A stretch of DNA of 64,000 nucleotides from Hormiphora californensis (taxonomy: Eukaryota; Ctenophora; Tentaculata; Cydippida; Pleurobrachiidae). The notes below the pieces were generated by a model. That model was given only the letters and a program-made list of their open reading frames with translations. It did no database searches and was not told where the DNA came from. The stretch lies in the NCBI GenBank assembly GCA_020137815.1, contig CM035351.1, forward strand, positions 2,703,409 through 2,767,408. The letters are read 5' to 3'. This document shows positions 53,335 through 64,000 of this stretch, piece after piece (within the stretch, counting starts at the first letter, position 1; the number at the start of each line of letters is the position of its first letter). The translations under genes and the position numbers were made by a program.

Positions 53335-53626
53335 CATGTGTGAGATCGGTCAGCTCCCCTAATTTTTCATTAGCCCAACCCAACCAAACACCGTACTGCT
53401 GCAGCTGTATTGCCCTAGCCAACAGTTGCATTCGTAGAGTATTATGTGGCCTAAATATTCTTCACCTTTCTTAATTCGACCTATCAACTGCAGTAGACTA
53501 TAGCCTTTCTGACACATCTCTTACATATTCTTGTTTTTGATAAGCTTGCTCGTTTTCCCCCGATTTTAACAAAAGTTTCTTACTGTTATAGAGTTTGTAT
53601 TCGCGGATGGTGTAACTGCTTCCGTG
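52001..53626. other. Spacer between glypican and lectin-propeller gene
   Basis: No gene recognised. Holds a GA-rich patch (52480-52620) and the microsatellite below. The frames at 52375-53100 are low-complexity or lack domains. Confidence 0.5.
53246..53331. repeat. (GA)n microsatellite
   Basis: About 86 bp of pure GA. Confidence 0.97.
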
Positions 53627-56600
53627 ATGCATTTCTCGGTGGTGTTAGGGGTGCTCCTTTTAGGGGCATTCAGCCAGGATTTAAAAAGGTACATATAGTA
53701 TAGGGGCATTCAGCCAGGTATCCTGAGGTACACAATATACTGCGACACCGCGTTGTATTGTGGTTTGTTGGGTGCTAAAATGTCGTATAGAATCATAGAA
53801 AATGTCCGAAGTTGTATAGCCAAGTGGACTGGGGCTAAGTTAATGCAGACTTAAACTGTTATTTATCCCTGCAGGCAACACGGATTAGACGGCAGTGTCA
53901 AGTTCGTGGTATCGTCAGAGTCGATCGCAAGTAAGTCTTACCAGTCACGCTTGCATAACTATGACACATTCAACTCTCACTAAATCTGACCTCGGTATAG
54001 ATTCATTTGATATTTAACTTTGAATTCCTTTACAGATTGCCGATATATTTTGTATCTTGAACCCAAGACTTATGAAGAAGCTGCAGAGACCTGTGCTAAG
54101 CTCCAAGATCGGGACTCACCCACAGGGCGGGGGCAGATCGCAGTTGCTGATAGCAAAACTAAGAACTCCGATCTCACGGGGCTCTTACAGCATGCTTTCG
54201 GATATAAACTAAAGGTAGGTTCAATGAGATAAACAAAGACATATACACAAAGACACAGAAACTTACAACTGACAAAGAGAGACGGTAACGGACAACTGCG
54301 ACCCATTCCTATACGACAAACCTGGGACAAACCTATTACTGATTACGGAGATACGGACAAACGACAACGACAACGACACCCATTTTATATCGGTCCCTAC
54401 ATAGTCTTCTTCCCTTTTTGTTTAGAAAATCGACGGATCCGGATCTGGGGATCGCCAAAAGTATAAGCCTGACCGCCGGGTAAAAACCTCACCCAACCTC
54501 ATGATCACAAATAATTATACCCGCATGAAGAAATTATTTTCATATTGTTTGCATGGTTTTGAATGAGAGAGTCTTTGTTTCACAGTGTGCAGGTTTCATC
54601 CAATATATATTATGTGTGTTTTGCATGCGGCCCTCGCATGGTAGCTACACATCCGCTGTGCATGACACAGGAAGCTACTGCACTTTTCAGGCATCACAAT
54701 TTATCCCCCCTCTCCATCCAGGTCTCTTATGCCCGTAAAACTGACTGGGTATGGCTCGGCCAGACCCTGAAGGACGGTGCCTGGAGGGATCACAGTGGGC
54801 AGGAAGTCAGGTATTCAAGCTGGGAGCCTGGTCAACCTGATAGTAGGAGTAGCAATGGGAAGTACCAGACCTCAATCAGGCTAGGAAAACATGGACAGTG
54901 GGATGATACTTTTGATGATAAAAAACATCCGTTCATCTGTACTCACACAGGTTTGATAAGAGTTTGATTAGAGACAACTAATTGCAATTGGAATGCTAAA
55001 GAGTAAAGTGTATTTTCGTTATACTTCGGACATGTTTCATCCTCTAACTTCACTCCCCCTCTCTCCCAGAGCATTTCATCTACTCTGACACTAAGGTCAC
55101 CTGGAGTGAAGCCATCAACTACTGTGACTTTGGAGGCATGACCCTGGCCCATGATTTGAATCCCAGCGAGAACGTCGCCATTGTAAAACTAGCCCGAGAG
55201 AAGTCTCCGCTTGATGATCTGGGTGTTGCCCATCCCTACCTAAACAGGAACTGGGCCTGGATCGGTGCCAGTGATAACTATACTGAGGGAGCGTGGAGGT
55301 GGACAAAGGGCAGCAAGATCTACTACAATAACTGGGAGAAATCACAGCCAGACAACTACGAACAAGGTATGACTTAGGCTTTTTAGCTTTCATGAAATCA
55401 TCCCTTTATCCTTCTATAGCCTATATATTGTCTATTGAAGTGCATTGTATTATACAAGTAAAGTGAACCCCTGGCATTAACCACCTTTTCTTTTTAGATT
55501 ATATCAGGGCATTAACCACCTTTTCTTCTTAGATTATATCAGGGGATTAACCACCTTTTCTTCTTAGATTATATCAGGGGAGTGAATACCACTGGACAGC
55601 ATTTTGCTTCCATCAGCAAGCTGACCGGTGGCTGGGACGATAGCTTCGGAACCCGAAGTGTAAGTGAATCCACAAGTATCTATCATCTTGATCTGACGTT
55701 GTTTAGTTTGACCCTTCACTCCAAAGGATACAAACTATCACAGTTCAGAAGTTCTAACAATTCCCCTATTACATCACTACATCAGCGAGAGTACGTGTGT
55801 ATGTGTGAGGAGAATGCTTTCGTTATGCCCGAGATTGAAGAGGAGATGCAGGATATGCTCGAGAACCACACCGCCATCTGGGAGGAAAAGAAACAGGCCA
55901 TGGCCAATTCTGCCTCGGATAAAAGTGAAAACCTTCCCCCACCGGAGTGTGCTGGTAAGTGAAAGAAATAGGAAATTTACCCTTTGAAAGTGAACAACCA
56001 ATTATTAACACGCTTTTTCCACAGTGACCAAGTACTTTGCATTTGCGGATAAGGTGACGTGGGCTGATGCTAAATCGAGGTGTGAGGCGAGGCAGATGAC
56101 TCTCGCCAAGATCAGCTCCCTGAGAGACAACTTTGATGCTACTCAAGCTGTCAACAAGTTTCGCTCCGGTTACTATGAGCGGCATGACCCAATACTTACA
56201 GTGATGGGAACTGGGTGAGTGGTTTAGTTTGTGCAAGTCTGTAATCGGGCTGACCATTGGTCAGGAATTGCTCCGCCAGAGTGCCAGACAAGACAGCTCG
56301 TTTAACTCATCTCTATATTTTATCAGTTCTGGATTGGACTGACCGACATTCAAAAGGAGGGCAAATTCAAATGGACGGATGGTAGCGATGTGGACTATGC
56401 CAACTGGGGAATCAACCAGCCGGACAACCTTCGAGTCTCTGACTACAGTTCCCGTGGTCAGCACTTTGTAGCGGTCCACAAGCTCCTCCGGTACTGGGAC
56501 GATAGTGACGGCCAGAAGAAGCTGGCCTTCCTCTGTGAGTGTCCTGGGTGGGAGTCAGAGGAAGATATGGAACCCACTGGAACACCCGAGACCCCCGAGG

Positions 56601-59600
56601 ATGGAGTACGGTCAGCTGCTGTTCAGGCTGCTCCCCAGGCCAAGGGAAAACGGTTCATTTACTACCCAGTTGCATCTTCTTTCTGGAAGGCCCAGAGTAG
56701 GTGTGTAAACTCGGGAGACAATCTGGCGTGCCCATCTAATGCCCGGCAAAACGAATTTATCGCTAATCTCATTCGGGGAAACACTTGGCTTGGTGTACTT
56801 GACTTCATGGAGGGTCAGTGGAAGTGTTCTAGTTCGGAGGAGTTAACTTACACCAACTGGGGCCTCAACCAACCCGACAACAAGGTATTTGAGTCATGTG
56901 ACGGTCTATCTATGAGTTCAACAGTTTTATCTCTCTCCATAACTCCAAACGGTTTAAGGAGGGACATCGAACGTCTAAACATAATTAATTACCTCTAATC
57001 ACAGGATGGTATGTACGGTAGGAAGGATGCCGACTTTGCAGTAATGAGACACAAGATTGGGTCAGATGAACATGGTGCCTGGTTTGATCAGGGATCCATG
57101 ACCAACCTCGATGATTATAGCTTCGATTTTGTATGCGAGTCAGGTACATATAACCAACTTGATCTACCGAACCGTCATAATAAAATGTGGTGTAGCAACA
57201 ATCCTAAACTAATTCCGACGGAGAGTTCTTTGTTTCATTTAGATGATCATTTCTTATCTGACTCAATTTTTGTTTCAGAGTGTATGGTAGGAGAAGAGGG
57301 ATGTATTCCTAACGACCCCTCTAAAGCGGAGTAAGTGTTCCCATGACAACGAACTATCACCATGACGACGAACTGTCACCATGACGACGAACAGATGACA
57401 ACACTGACAAACAAACAAACAGACACTGAAACAAAGACAGTTATTTTAGGACATGACGGGGTGTGAATGGGAATTTTTAGCACTTACTAAACTCTTTATG
57501 TTTTTTGTATTTTCTAACCGATGTAAATATATTATCAACTTGCCAACAGTTGACAAGCGTGTGTGACATTTGTAAACAATAACAAAATGACTCTAACAAG
57601 ACGCATAAAACTACCGAACTTATGGTAACAAGGCTGATCGAGTGACCTCATTCCACGGACGGATTACTGAATCTCTCAACTGACAACTTGATCGAGTCTA
57701 TTTCTAGAAACAACCAAACCTACCACATTTAGCAACAACCATACAGTATTACACCATCAAAACAACAACAGATAGCCTAATAACTTGCCACGTTACGCAG
57801 GAGGTTTGAGGGAGTAACAGGACTAAGGGGACCGGGGTACACCACCTACCTGAGTTACCTAGCGGGAGGTGGACGGCGGGTGGTCCGACGGGACTTGGAT
57901 AACGGGCAGGACCTGAGGGAGAGTCCCATTGGTGAGGGTGCCAGGGTTGTGGCAGCAGACAGCAGGTCTGTCTACCTTCACAGTGGACAACACTGTCATC
58001 AGAAAACCCATCGCACGAGCAGGTAAGTGTAAAAGCAGCTGAGGTGTACTCACTGAATAGCTTTGGTAAAGTCTGACCAAATGGCCATCGCATTATATGC
58101 CTTATTAGGTTACTCGGAGCGATTATATACAGTACCGGACGCTAAGGCCGTCACTGTGTGTCCAAAGACACGAATGATGTTTTACGTTTCCCGGGAGGGG
58201 AAGCTGAATCGAATGACTCTAGCGGAGAAAAACGAAGAAACCATCTTCACCGATATCTCTGATGCTGATAAGATCATCCTTGATTCCTGGAAAGGGTAGG
58301 AATACATCCTATTTTTGGGGTAGCTAATGCGTACCAATTCTCATACCCTACCGGAGTATTAGACGTTATAGTCCAACCTTGAACTTATCATAATCCAGTG
58401 ATCTCTCTCTTTTCTTGGTTTGGTAACGTCTCTTTATATTTTAGTCGAGTGATATGGAGTTACGGTAAGGGAGCCAACAGGAAATTAGCGTATGGCAATG
58501 TTGACGGTAGCCCTGTTGCCGAAGACAAGCCCTTCTACTCATACAGTGTGGGAGAATTCACTTCGTGGTGCTATGACCCCATCCGACGAGTCATCTACTT
58601 CTACTCTGTACGTACAAAAGTTAACGAGGGGTTTGGTGCGGTGGCGAAATGCGGAGCGTTGGTGGTGTTAGCGTTTGGTCTGACAACATTTTATTCGTTG
58701 TTCATCATTTTGTGAATTTAGCATGTAATCTTTAATTGCATTTTAGCCGAGCCGAGGACAAGTACTGAGCATCAATGCGTTCACTGCTGCAAGTGATCCT
58801 CAGCCTCGCGAAGTCATGGCTCTAGCGGCTGCTGATAAACCCGTCTCGCTCTTTTACAACAAAGGTACGGTGATAAAATCAGATGAACAACAAGTTTATT
58901 GGCCTCCCAGTAACTAATCCTGGATAAGTTAACCACCGGAGTAGATTCTCCCCTCTTCATAGTAACAGCCTCGTAACCTCTGAATGTATATTCTAGGTCG
59001 CCTGTACTACACTAAAGAAGGCTCCCTCCGATACCGAGTCCTCTCATCTGGTGTGGACTCCTTCCTCCTTGCCGATAAGGACATCTCAGATGTATCTGTG
59101 GTCCAGGGTTCCAGGCCATTCGCCCGAGAACCCCGGGAGTACATGGTGGTGGGAACACGAGATGGCATGACTGCCGCACCCCTCCTTGCTCCCTCTCAAC
59201 AGACCCTGGCACTACCTGCAAAGGGGCGATGGCACCAGGTGGATGCTCGACAAGGATTTGTCTACTACGAACGGGGAAATGCCATCTACAGGAGGTCTCT
59301 GAACGAAAAGGCCGGAGAAGAGACGAGAATTGTTGGCTCGAACAGTATCGGTGATTTCTATCTGGATACTGCCTCGCAGAAAATCTATATCTTGGATAAT
59401 GAGCTACAGGAGATCTATAGGTTCAACTTGAATAACCAGGAGGCAGGACTTATCAAGGTTTACACTGGACTTAGACCTCCACGACGCATGACTGTCAATG
59501 ATAGGTGAGTACATTACCCGTCCACATATGATGATATCTCCTTCCGGCTTCCATCAAGGTGGTCAAAGGGAAAAACAATGATTTAATTGTTTTGTTAAAC

Positions 59601-62600
59601 TGTTTTTGTTGGTAGGTTTGTATACTGGACGGAGGGAAGTGGCAAGAAAGCAAGGCTGATGTTGGGTGATATGGAAAATAAAAACTACAAGATCCTTGTT
59701 TCTTCCCCACTCATTGATGAACCTGAGCTCCTTGCGTTCTCCGAAACCGACGGATATCTATATTTCACTGACAAGGCTAATGAGAAAACTGTAAAACGAG
59801 TCAAACCTTCGAACGGTGAGTGGGTCCAAAAGAACATGGGGTGTGGCTGATAAATTAAACCTGAATTCAAAATTTTAAGTGGTCAAAGACTAATAAATTA
59901 ACTAATCTGGATTCACAATTACAGGCTTGTTGAGAACTGTTGAAAATACATCTGCCAAGGTTGTGAGTTTGGTTGCCAGGGGTGATGCCGTCTACTGGAC
60001 TCTCGAGAATGGGGAAGTTTACAAATATGATCCCATCCTAAGGGAGAGTGTTCTTTTCAGGTAAAATCTTACACCCTTCATACCCGGGTACTTTTTATAA
60101 GTACATAATGGTCAAATATCAGTCAGTGTAGGTGAAAGTTCCAGGGCCAGATAGAATTGAATCCCTTGTTATAACGTTTAATTAAAACAATCCTCCTCTA
60201 GAGAGTTTGAGGAGCCCCCGATGGGACTGGAGGTATACCAATCCACCAATCCTCCCCGACCTGCCCCCATGGTCCTGCTGAATGACTTCACTACTGTAAC
60301 AGCCATGGATGTATCCAACCCCTCCCGAACCTTGCCCGTGGGTGGTTCCATGGTCCAGAAAGCTGTGGTATACCCCTCAAGAAACCCTTCACTTTACTTT
60401 ATTAAGGGAAACAGACTGTTCCGAAGGCAATTGTGTAAGTAGAAATTGGGTGATATTGTAATATCACAATTCGTTTCATTTTTTTCGGTTAGGTTTATTT
60501 CAGTTTATTACAGTAAGGTATAAACAAAACATTGTTTTCCTCAGATTCCCCACTGGACCCACCTACTCAAGTTTCTGATCTTCATGTTATTGACATTGCT
60601 CTCATCGGGGACAAACTCTACCTGTTGACTGCTCGTGAGGTCTCTCAGATGGATCCTAGGACAGGAGTTGTGAAAGTTCTTTACAGCCAGATCAACCGTC
60701 CTGGATTCCTTGCTGTTAACCCATTCAATAAGTAAGTTACCATGGTTACCAATCCAGTATACCATAGTAAACCATAGTTACCGATACAACTAGTTTTGTT
60801 TCCACTGTCTCACCCAACACTAACCCGCCTACTAGGAACATTTACTGGACTGAGGACGGGACGAGGATGTACAAGGGCGACCCTGACAAGAGCACCAAGT
60901 CCCAAGTTGCCAGCTACAGCGGCACCCCCGGTCCCATGGCCTTCTGCCGGATGTCCAAGCGGCTCTACTTTGTTGATGGAATGGTTGTGAAGTACCTAAT
61001 GGATGGTGATGTCCAAGAGACAAGTCTACAGACTGATAAGATGTCCATCACCTCTCTGAAGGTGGTTCCAAACTACCTTCTATACACACTCAAGGGCGAG
61101 ACAATGATCAGACAGTTCAACCCAAGGACGGGTCAGCGGTCTCTCTTCATGATGGAGACTCCCGCACAGGTGGCAGCAGTTTACCCCATCAAACAGGCCC
61201 CTGAAGGTAAAAGTTTGATGTTCTCCATGATATTTTTATTTTGTCATTATCTAACTAACAAGGCCTGAATATATATTGCCGCTGGAGACACTGATAGTTC
61301 GAAGAAGCCAATATATCTAACACTCTATTATATCCCTGTTCAGCCCGTGAAAGAGTTGTATACTCGCTCTATCCTGACGGAGCGGTGATTGAGACTGACC
61401 AGAGTACGGGACGAAGTGAGACGATCCCACTGACGAGAGAGCCCGTCCAGGCTGCCTGTGATGGATCCAGAGCGGGGTATCCTCTTCCTGGCCACACCCA
61501 CGGGTATCCGCCGATACGAAAACATACAGCAAGGTGAGAGGAGCCCTGCACTGGGTAAACAAACATGCATTCAATAGATCATCATGTTAGTGATAGCCAA
61601 AGAAACAAAACAATGGTTAAATAGATCAGGATTTATAGATACTATTTAGATCTGGATCTTTGCTTTTTGAAGGAGCAGAAAAATAATATATGATGTTTCA
61701 TACAAATTCATTCCATACCCTTCTTCCTTTCAGGTGCCCGGGGACAACGAATTTCCACTGTTGGAACAGTCGGAGGGCTCGCTCTACGCTTCAACCGTCT
61801 CTACTACACTGACACCTATGGGGGCACGGTCAATGTCATGAACTACGCTGGTAACGATCATCGAGTCCTGGCTGACTCCCTGGAGGCACCTGGAGCAGTT
61901 GCTGTCAGCAGTGGGGGCATTTACTTCATCCACTCTTCCTATCCCCGACAAATCAGCAGGGTAACAGGATCAGATAACGAGGTGGTTGATGTGGTCTCAA
62001 CAGAGAGTGATCCTCTGACCCTCCTGGTGCAACCCTACTCTGAAGATGTGTACTACACGGATAACGAGAATACTCAGATTAAACGCCTGCCCAGTGGTTC
62101 TGATGTGCCGGAGGTAGTCTTTACACAGAACGAGGGAGTGGCAGGATTAACCCTGGGACCCAGGAACACCCTTGTGTTTGGTAGCGGCAAGAATGGTCCA
62201 GTGCGGAGTTACAGTGGTATCTCTAAACAGGTGTTCTCCCTTCCCCAGCAACACCCCAGAACATGGCCTCTTGCTGCTGGATACAGGCCAAACAACCGTA
62301 AGTTGTTTTGAAAAACACTTTTTTTTCATGTTTTGAAAAACACTTTACTTGGCCTGCCAATAAGAATGGGTGATTATATGGTCTTATTTTAAATAAGAAT
62401 ATATATAGCATGGCCTTATTCCTCAAAAGCAATACAAATAATAATTTCATACACAACTTATTACTATACGTCATCCTTTATCCCACAGGTCAGACCCAGT
62501 TCTACATGTTCCAAGATGGAGATGATATCGTGAAACAGGCTATCGCTGCTCCCTACCTAACCCAGAGGATCTCCCGACCAAACACCGCCATGATACGCAT

Positions 62601-64000
62601 GGATTCCCTCAGTGGAACCCTTTACAGACTGGACTCCTCCCGAACCACCATCCTTGCAGAACCAGCCGAGTTGGACGGCGAATCATCCGTTGCCCTGGTT
62701 GAGGTTAGAGCTGCAGGAGGGATCACTGATTTCCAGGTTGATGGATGGAACGGTAGGATCTACTGGATCGATTCGAGCACCAACCAAATCCATTTCAAAT
62801 CTCTGGGAGGAACAAACTCCGCCTCAGTCCTCTACCGGGGTCTCAGATCACCAAACAAAATGGCCCTGGCCCTCGACACACGTCAGGTGTTTTGGTCAGG
62901 GGGCGACCAGATCTTCCAGGGTGCTCTCGATGAAAAGTTGTACGTGACCCTGCCTGAGAAACTGACCGGTACACCTACCTCCATGGAATATGACCCTGTG
63001 AGCCAGCGGTTGTTCCTGGTGTTGCCACGAGATGGGGCTACCGGTAGTAAGGTGATAGCGGTTGATGTAGCGAACAAGGAACAGACTGAGATCTTTGTTC
63101 ATCCCCATGCTATTACCGACTTTGCACCCCTGACAAGGAGCACCTTCCTGTTCTCGGATAAGGAGGTCAGTGCAGACACGTGTTAACTGTTTGTACTGTA
63201 TTTGTTGTAGGGTGAAAACTCACTATTTGGACTCGGTGTTAGTACAATCTTTCTCTAAACTTAACCAGAAGCAACCTGATTCTAAACATTTATTACAGGG
63301 CGTCAAGTCGCTGAACGTTGAAACTGGAGAAGTCTTCCTCAAGAGGTCTGGCATTGCTCCTACCGGGTTCGCACGATATCTACCCAACCAGAATAGACGA
63401 AACGGTAATATTAGTCACTCGACTAGTTACAGCGCCTTTAAATTGATGTCACCAGCAGCATCTCTTAACAAATCAAAATATTAAAACCCCTTCTTTCTGT
63501 TCAGACAAGTTCCCAACGTATGTTGTCTACACCCTCCCTGAGGAAGTGGTTATCCAGAACACTGCCAACAAACTTGATAGGACCATCATGTCCAGGGACG
63601 GGGTGTCTCTTGTCTCCCCCGACCCCATCACAAAGACTCTGTACTACATCAAGAGAACGAACGGCATCAACGCCATTCATAGAGATCAGGACGGTACGTC
63701 TGTAGTTTCTGAAAAGATCTCATCTGTGATATTATTGTATGTAATGTATAACGCATTATTTATCCCAATTTTAGATAAGCCTCAAGCTCTCGTTCGCTCG
63801 AGTTGACGAAAGGACAAGCGGGCTAAGTTATGATCCTGTGTATGGTCGAGTCTACTGGAGCTGAGCCAAATAAGAGGCAGAGTATTCTGTACACAGACAG
63901 GAACTGCACAAAAACTCAACACACTCTACAAGGGACGAGACCAAGCCCGGAATCTTGTTACTTGTCGAAAATCAGGGTATGATAATCACCATTTTCAATG
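53627..64000 (+). CDS. Large secreted protein: four C-type lectin domains plus YWTD-like propellers (3' end outside window)
   Basis: Exons (phase-checked): 53627-53688, 53875-53930, 54036-54214, 54426-54479, 54722-54950, 55070-55366, 55568-55659, 55786-55954, 56025-56200, 56327-56884, 57005-57143, 57279-57330, 57801-58020, 58109-58295, 58445-58607, 58747-58864, 58997-59504, 59616-59815, 59925-60060, 60202-60434, 60545-60731, 60836-61206, 61344-61533, 61734-62297, 62489-63165, 63299-63404, 63505-63693, then about 63775 onward. A signal peptide (MHFSVVLGVLLLGAFS) is followed by four CTLDs with GQPD, SQPD, NQPD and NQPD motifs and WDD, WDD, WDD and WFD, predicting calcium-dependent galactose-type binding for at least three. 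Then come repeated propeller blades (YWTEG, IYWTEDG, YYTDTYG, YYTDNEN, YWIDSS), as in LDL-receptor relatives, without visible EGF or LDLa modules. Frame breaks occur in the exons at 57801, 61344 and after 63775. No membrane segment is seen before the edge. Confidence 0.85.
54426..54479 (+). other. Short exon with SGSGD motif
   Basis: This 18-codon exon inside the first CTLD reads KIDGSGSGDRQKYKPDRR. Ser-Gly repeats next to acidic residues are typical glycosaminoglycan attachment sites. It is in phase 0 at both ends, so it can be skipped without changing the frame. Confidence 0.6.
55473..55577 (+). repeat. Triplicated 3' splice site, 35-bp units
   Basis: Three tandem copies of GGCATTAACCACCTTTTCTT plus CTTAGATTATATCAG place three equally good acceptors at 55497, 55532 and 55567. 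Only the last opens the lectin frame. Use of either upstream acceptor reads into an in-frame TAG formed by the next acceptor. Confidence 0.9.

Noticed and set aside
55473-55577. 35-bp repeats as a CRISPR or regulatory array
   Set aside because: The copies are adjacent with no spacers and contain a splice acceptor each.
56201-56214. Donor at CTGG/GTGAGT as the end of exon 56025
   Set aside because: Although closer to consensus, it puts the next exon out of frame. The GTGATG donor at 56201 keeps the lectin frame (DPILT joined to FWIGLTD).

Overview
This is a piece of an animal nuclear genome. Coding sequence is split by short spliceosomal introns (mostly 60-1000 bp, GT..AG), there are no operons or ribosome binding sites, and long (GA)n/(CT)n tracts, LINE remnants, MITE-like elements and foldbacks fill the spaces. 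A glypican (an animal-specific proteoglycan core), four class A-like GPCR genes, C-type lectin and CAP domains and YWTD propellers point to an invertebrate metazoan with compact genes, perhaps an early-branching one. I cannot name the species from sequence alone.

Layout. 1-4427 (+): 3' part of a multi-exon gene for an unrecognised extracellular protein, whose last four exons are repeated in a 2.77-kb tandem duplication (copy 2 at 5450-8967, later hit by small transposons). 9092-11175: a giant inverted repeat fused to a LINE 3' end. 12086-16168 (-): an eight-exon class A GPCR assembled here by splice phase, carrying a 1.55-kb transposon with satellite-like arms in one intron. 17675-19099 (+): an intronless COP1-like WD40 protein without a RING finger. 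19100-30085: mostly non-genic, with microsatellites, a LINE remnant, palindromes and a 461-bp tandem array. 30162-31079 (-) and 32479-33549 (+): two intronless divergent GPCRs; the first has its C-terminus rewritten by a MITE fragment. 33820-35100: AT-rich higher-order repeat. 38850-39776 (-): secreted CTLD-CAP protein. 40651-42710 (+): intron-containing GPCR with two frame breaks. 42886-43710 (-): small secreted protein or peptide precursor. 44468-45388 (+): unrecognised basic protein. 45671-45952 (-): 68-residue single-pass membrane microprotein. 48610-52000 (+): complete ten-exon glypican. 53627 to the right edge (+): very large secreted protein with four QPD-type C-type lectin domains followed by a long series of YWTD-like propeller blades, open at the window edge.

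Functionally the window is rich in cell-surface and extracellular proteins (four receptors, glypican, lectin-propeller protein, CTLD-CAP protein, cysteine-rich protein A). I see no evidence that they form one pathway. Several coding exons show single-base frame breaks, most of them an extra base, which look more like unpolished assembly than biology but should be checked.
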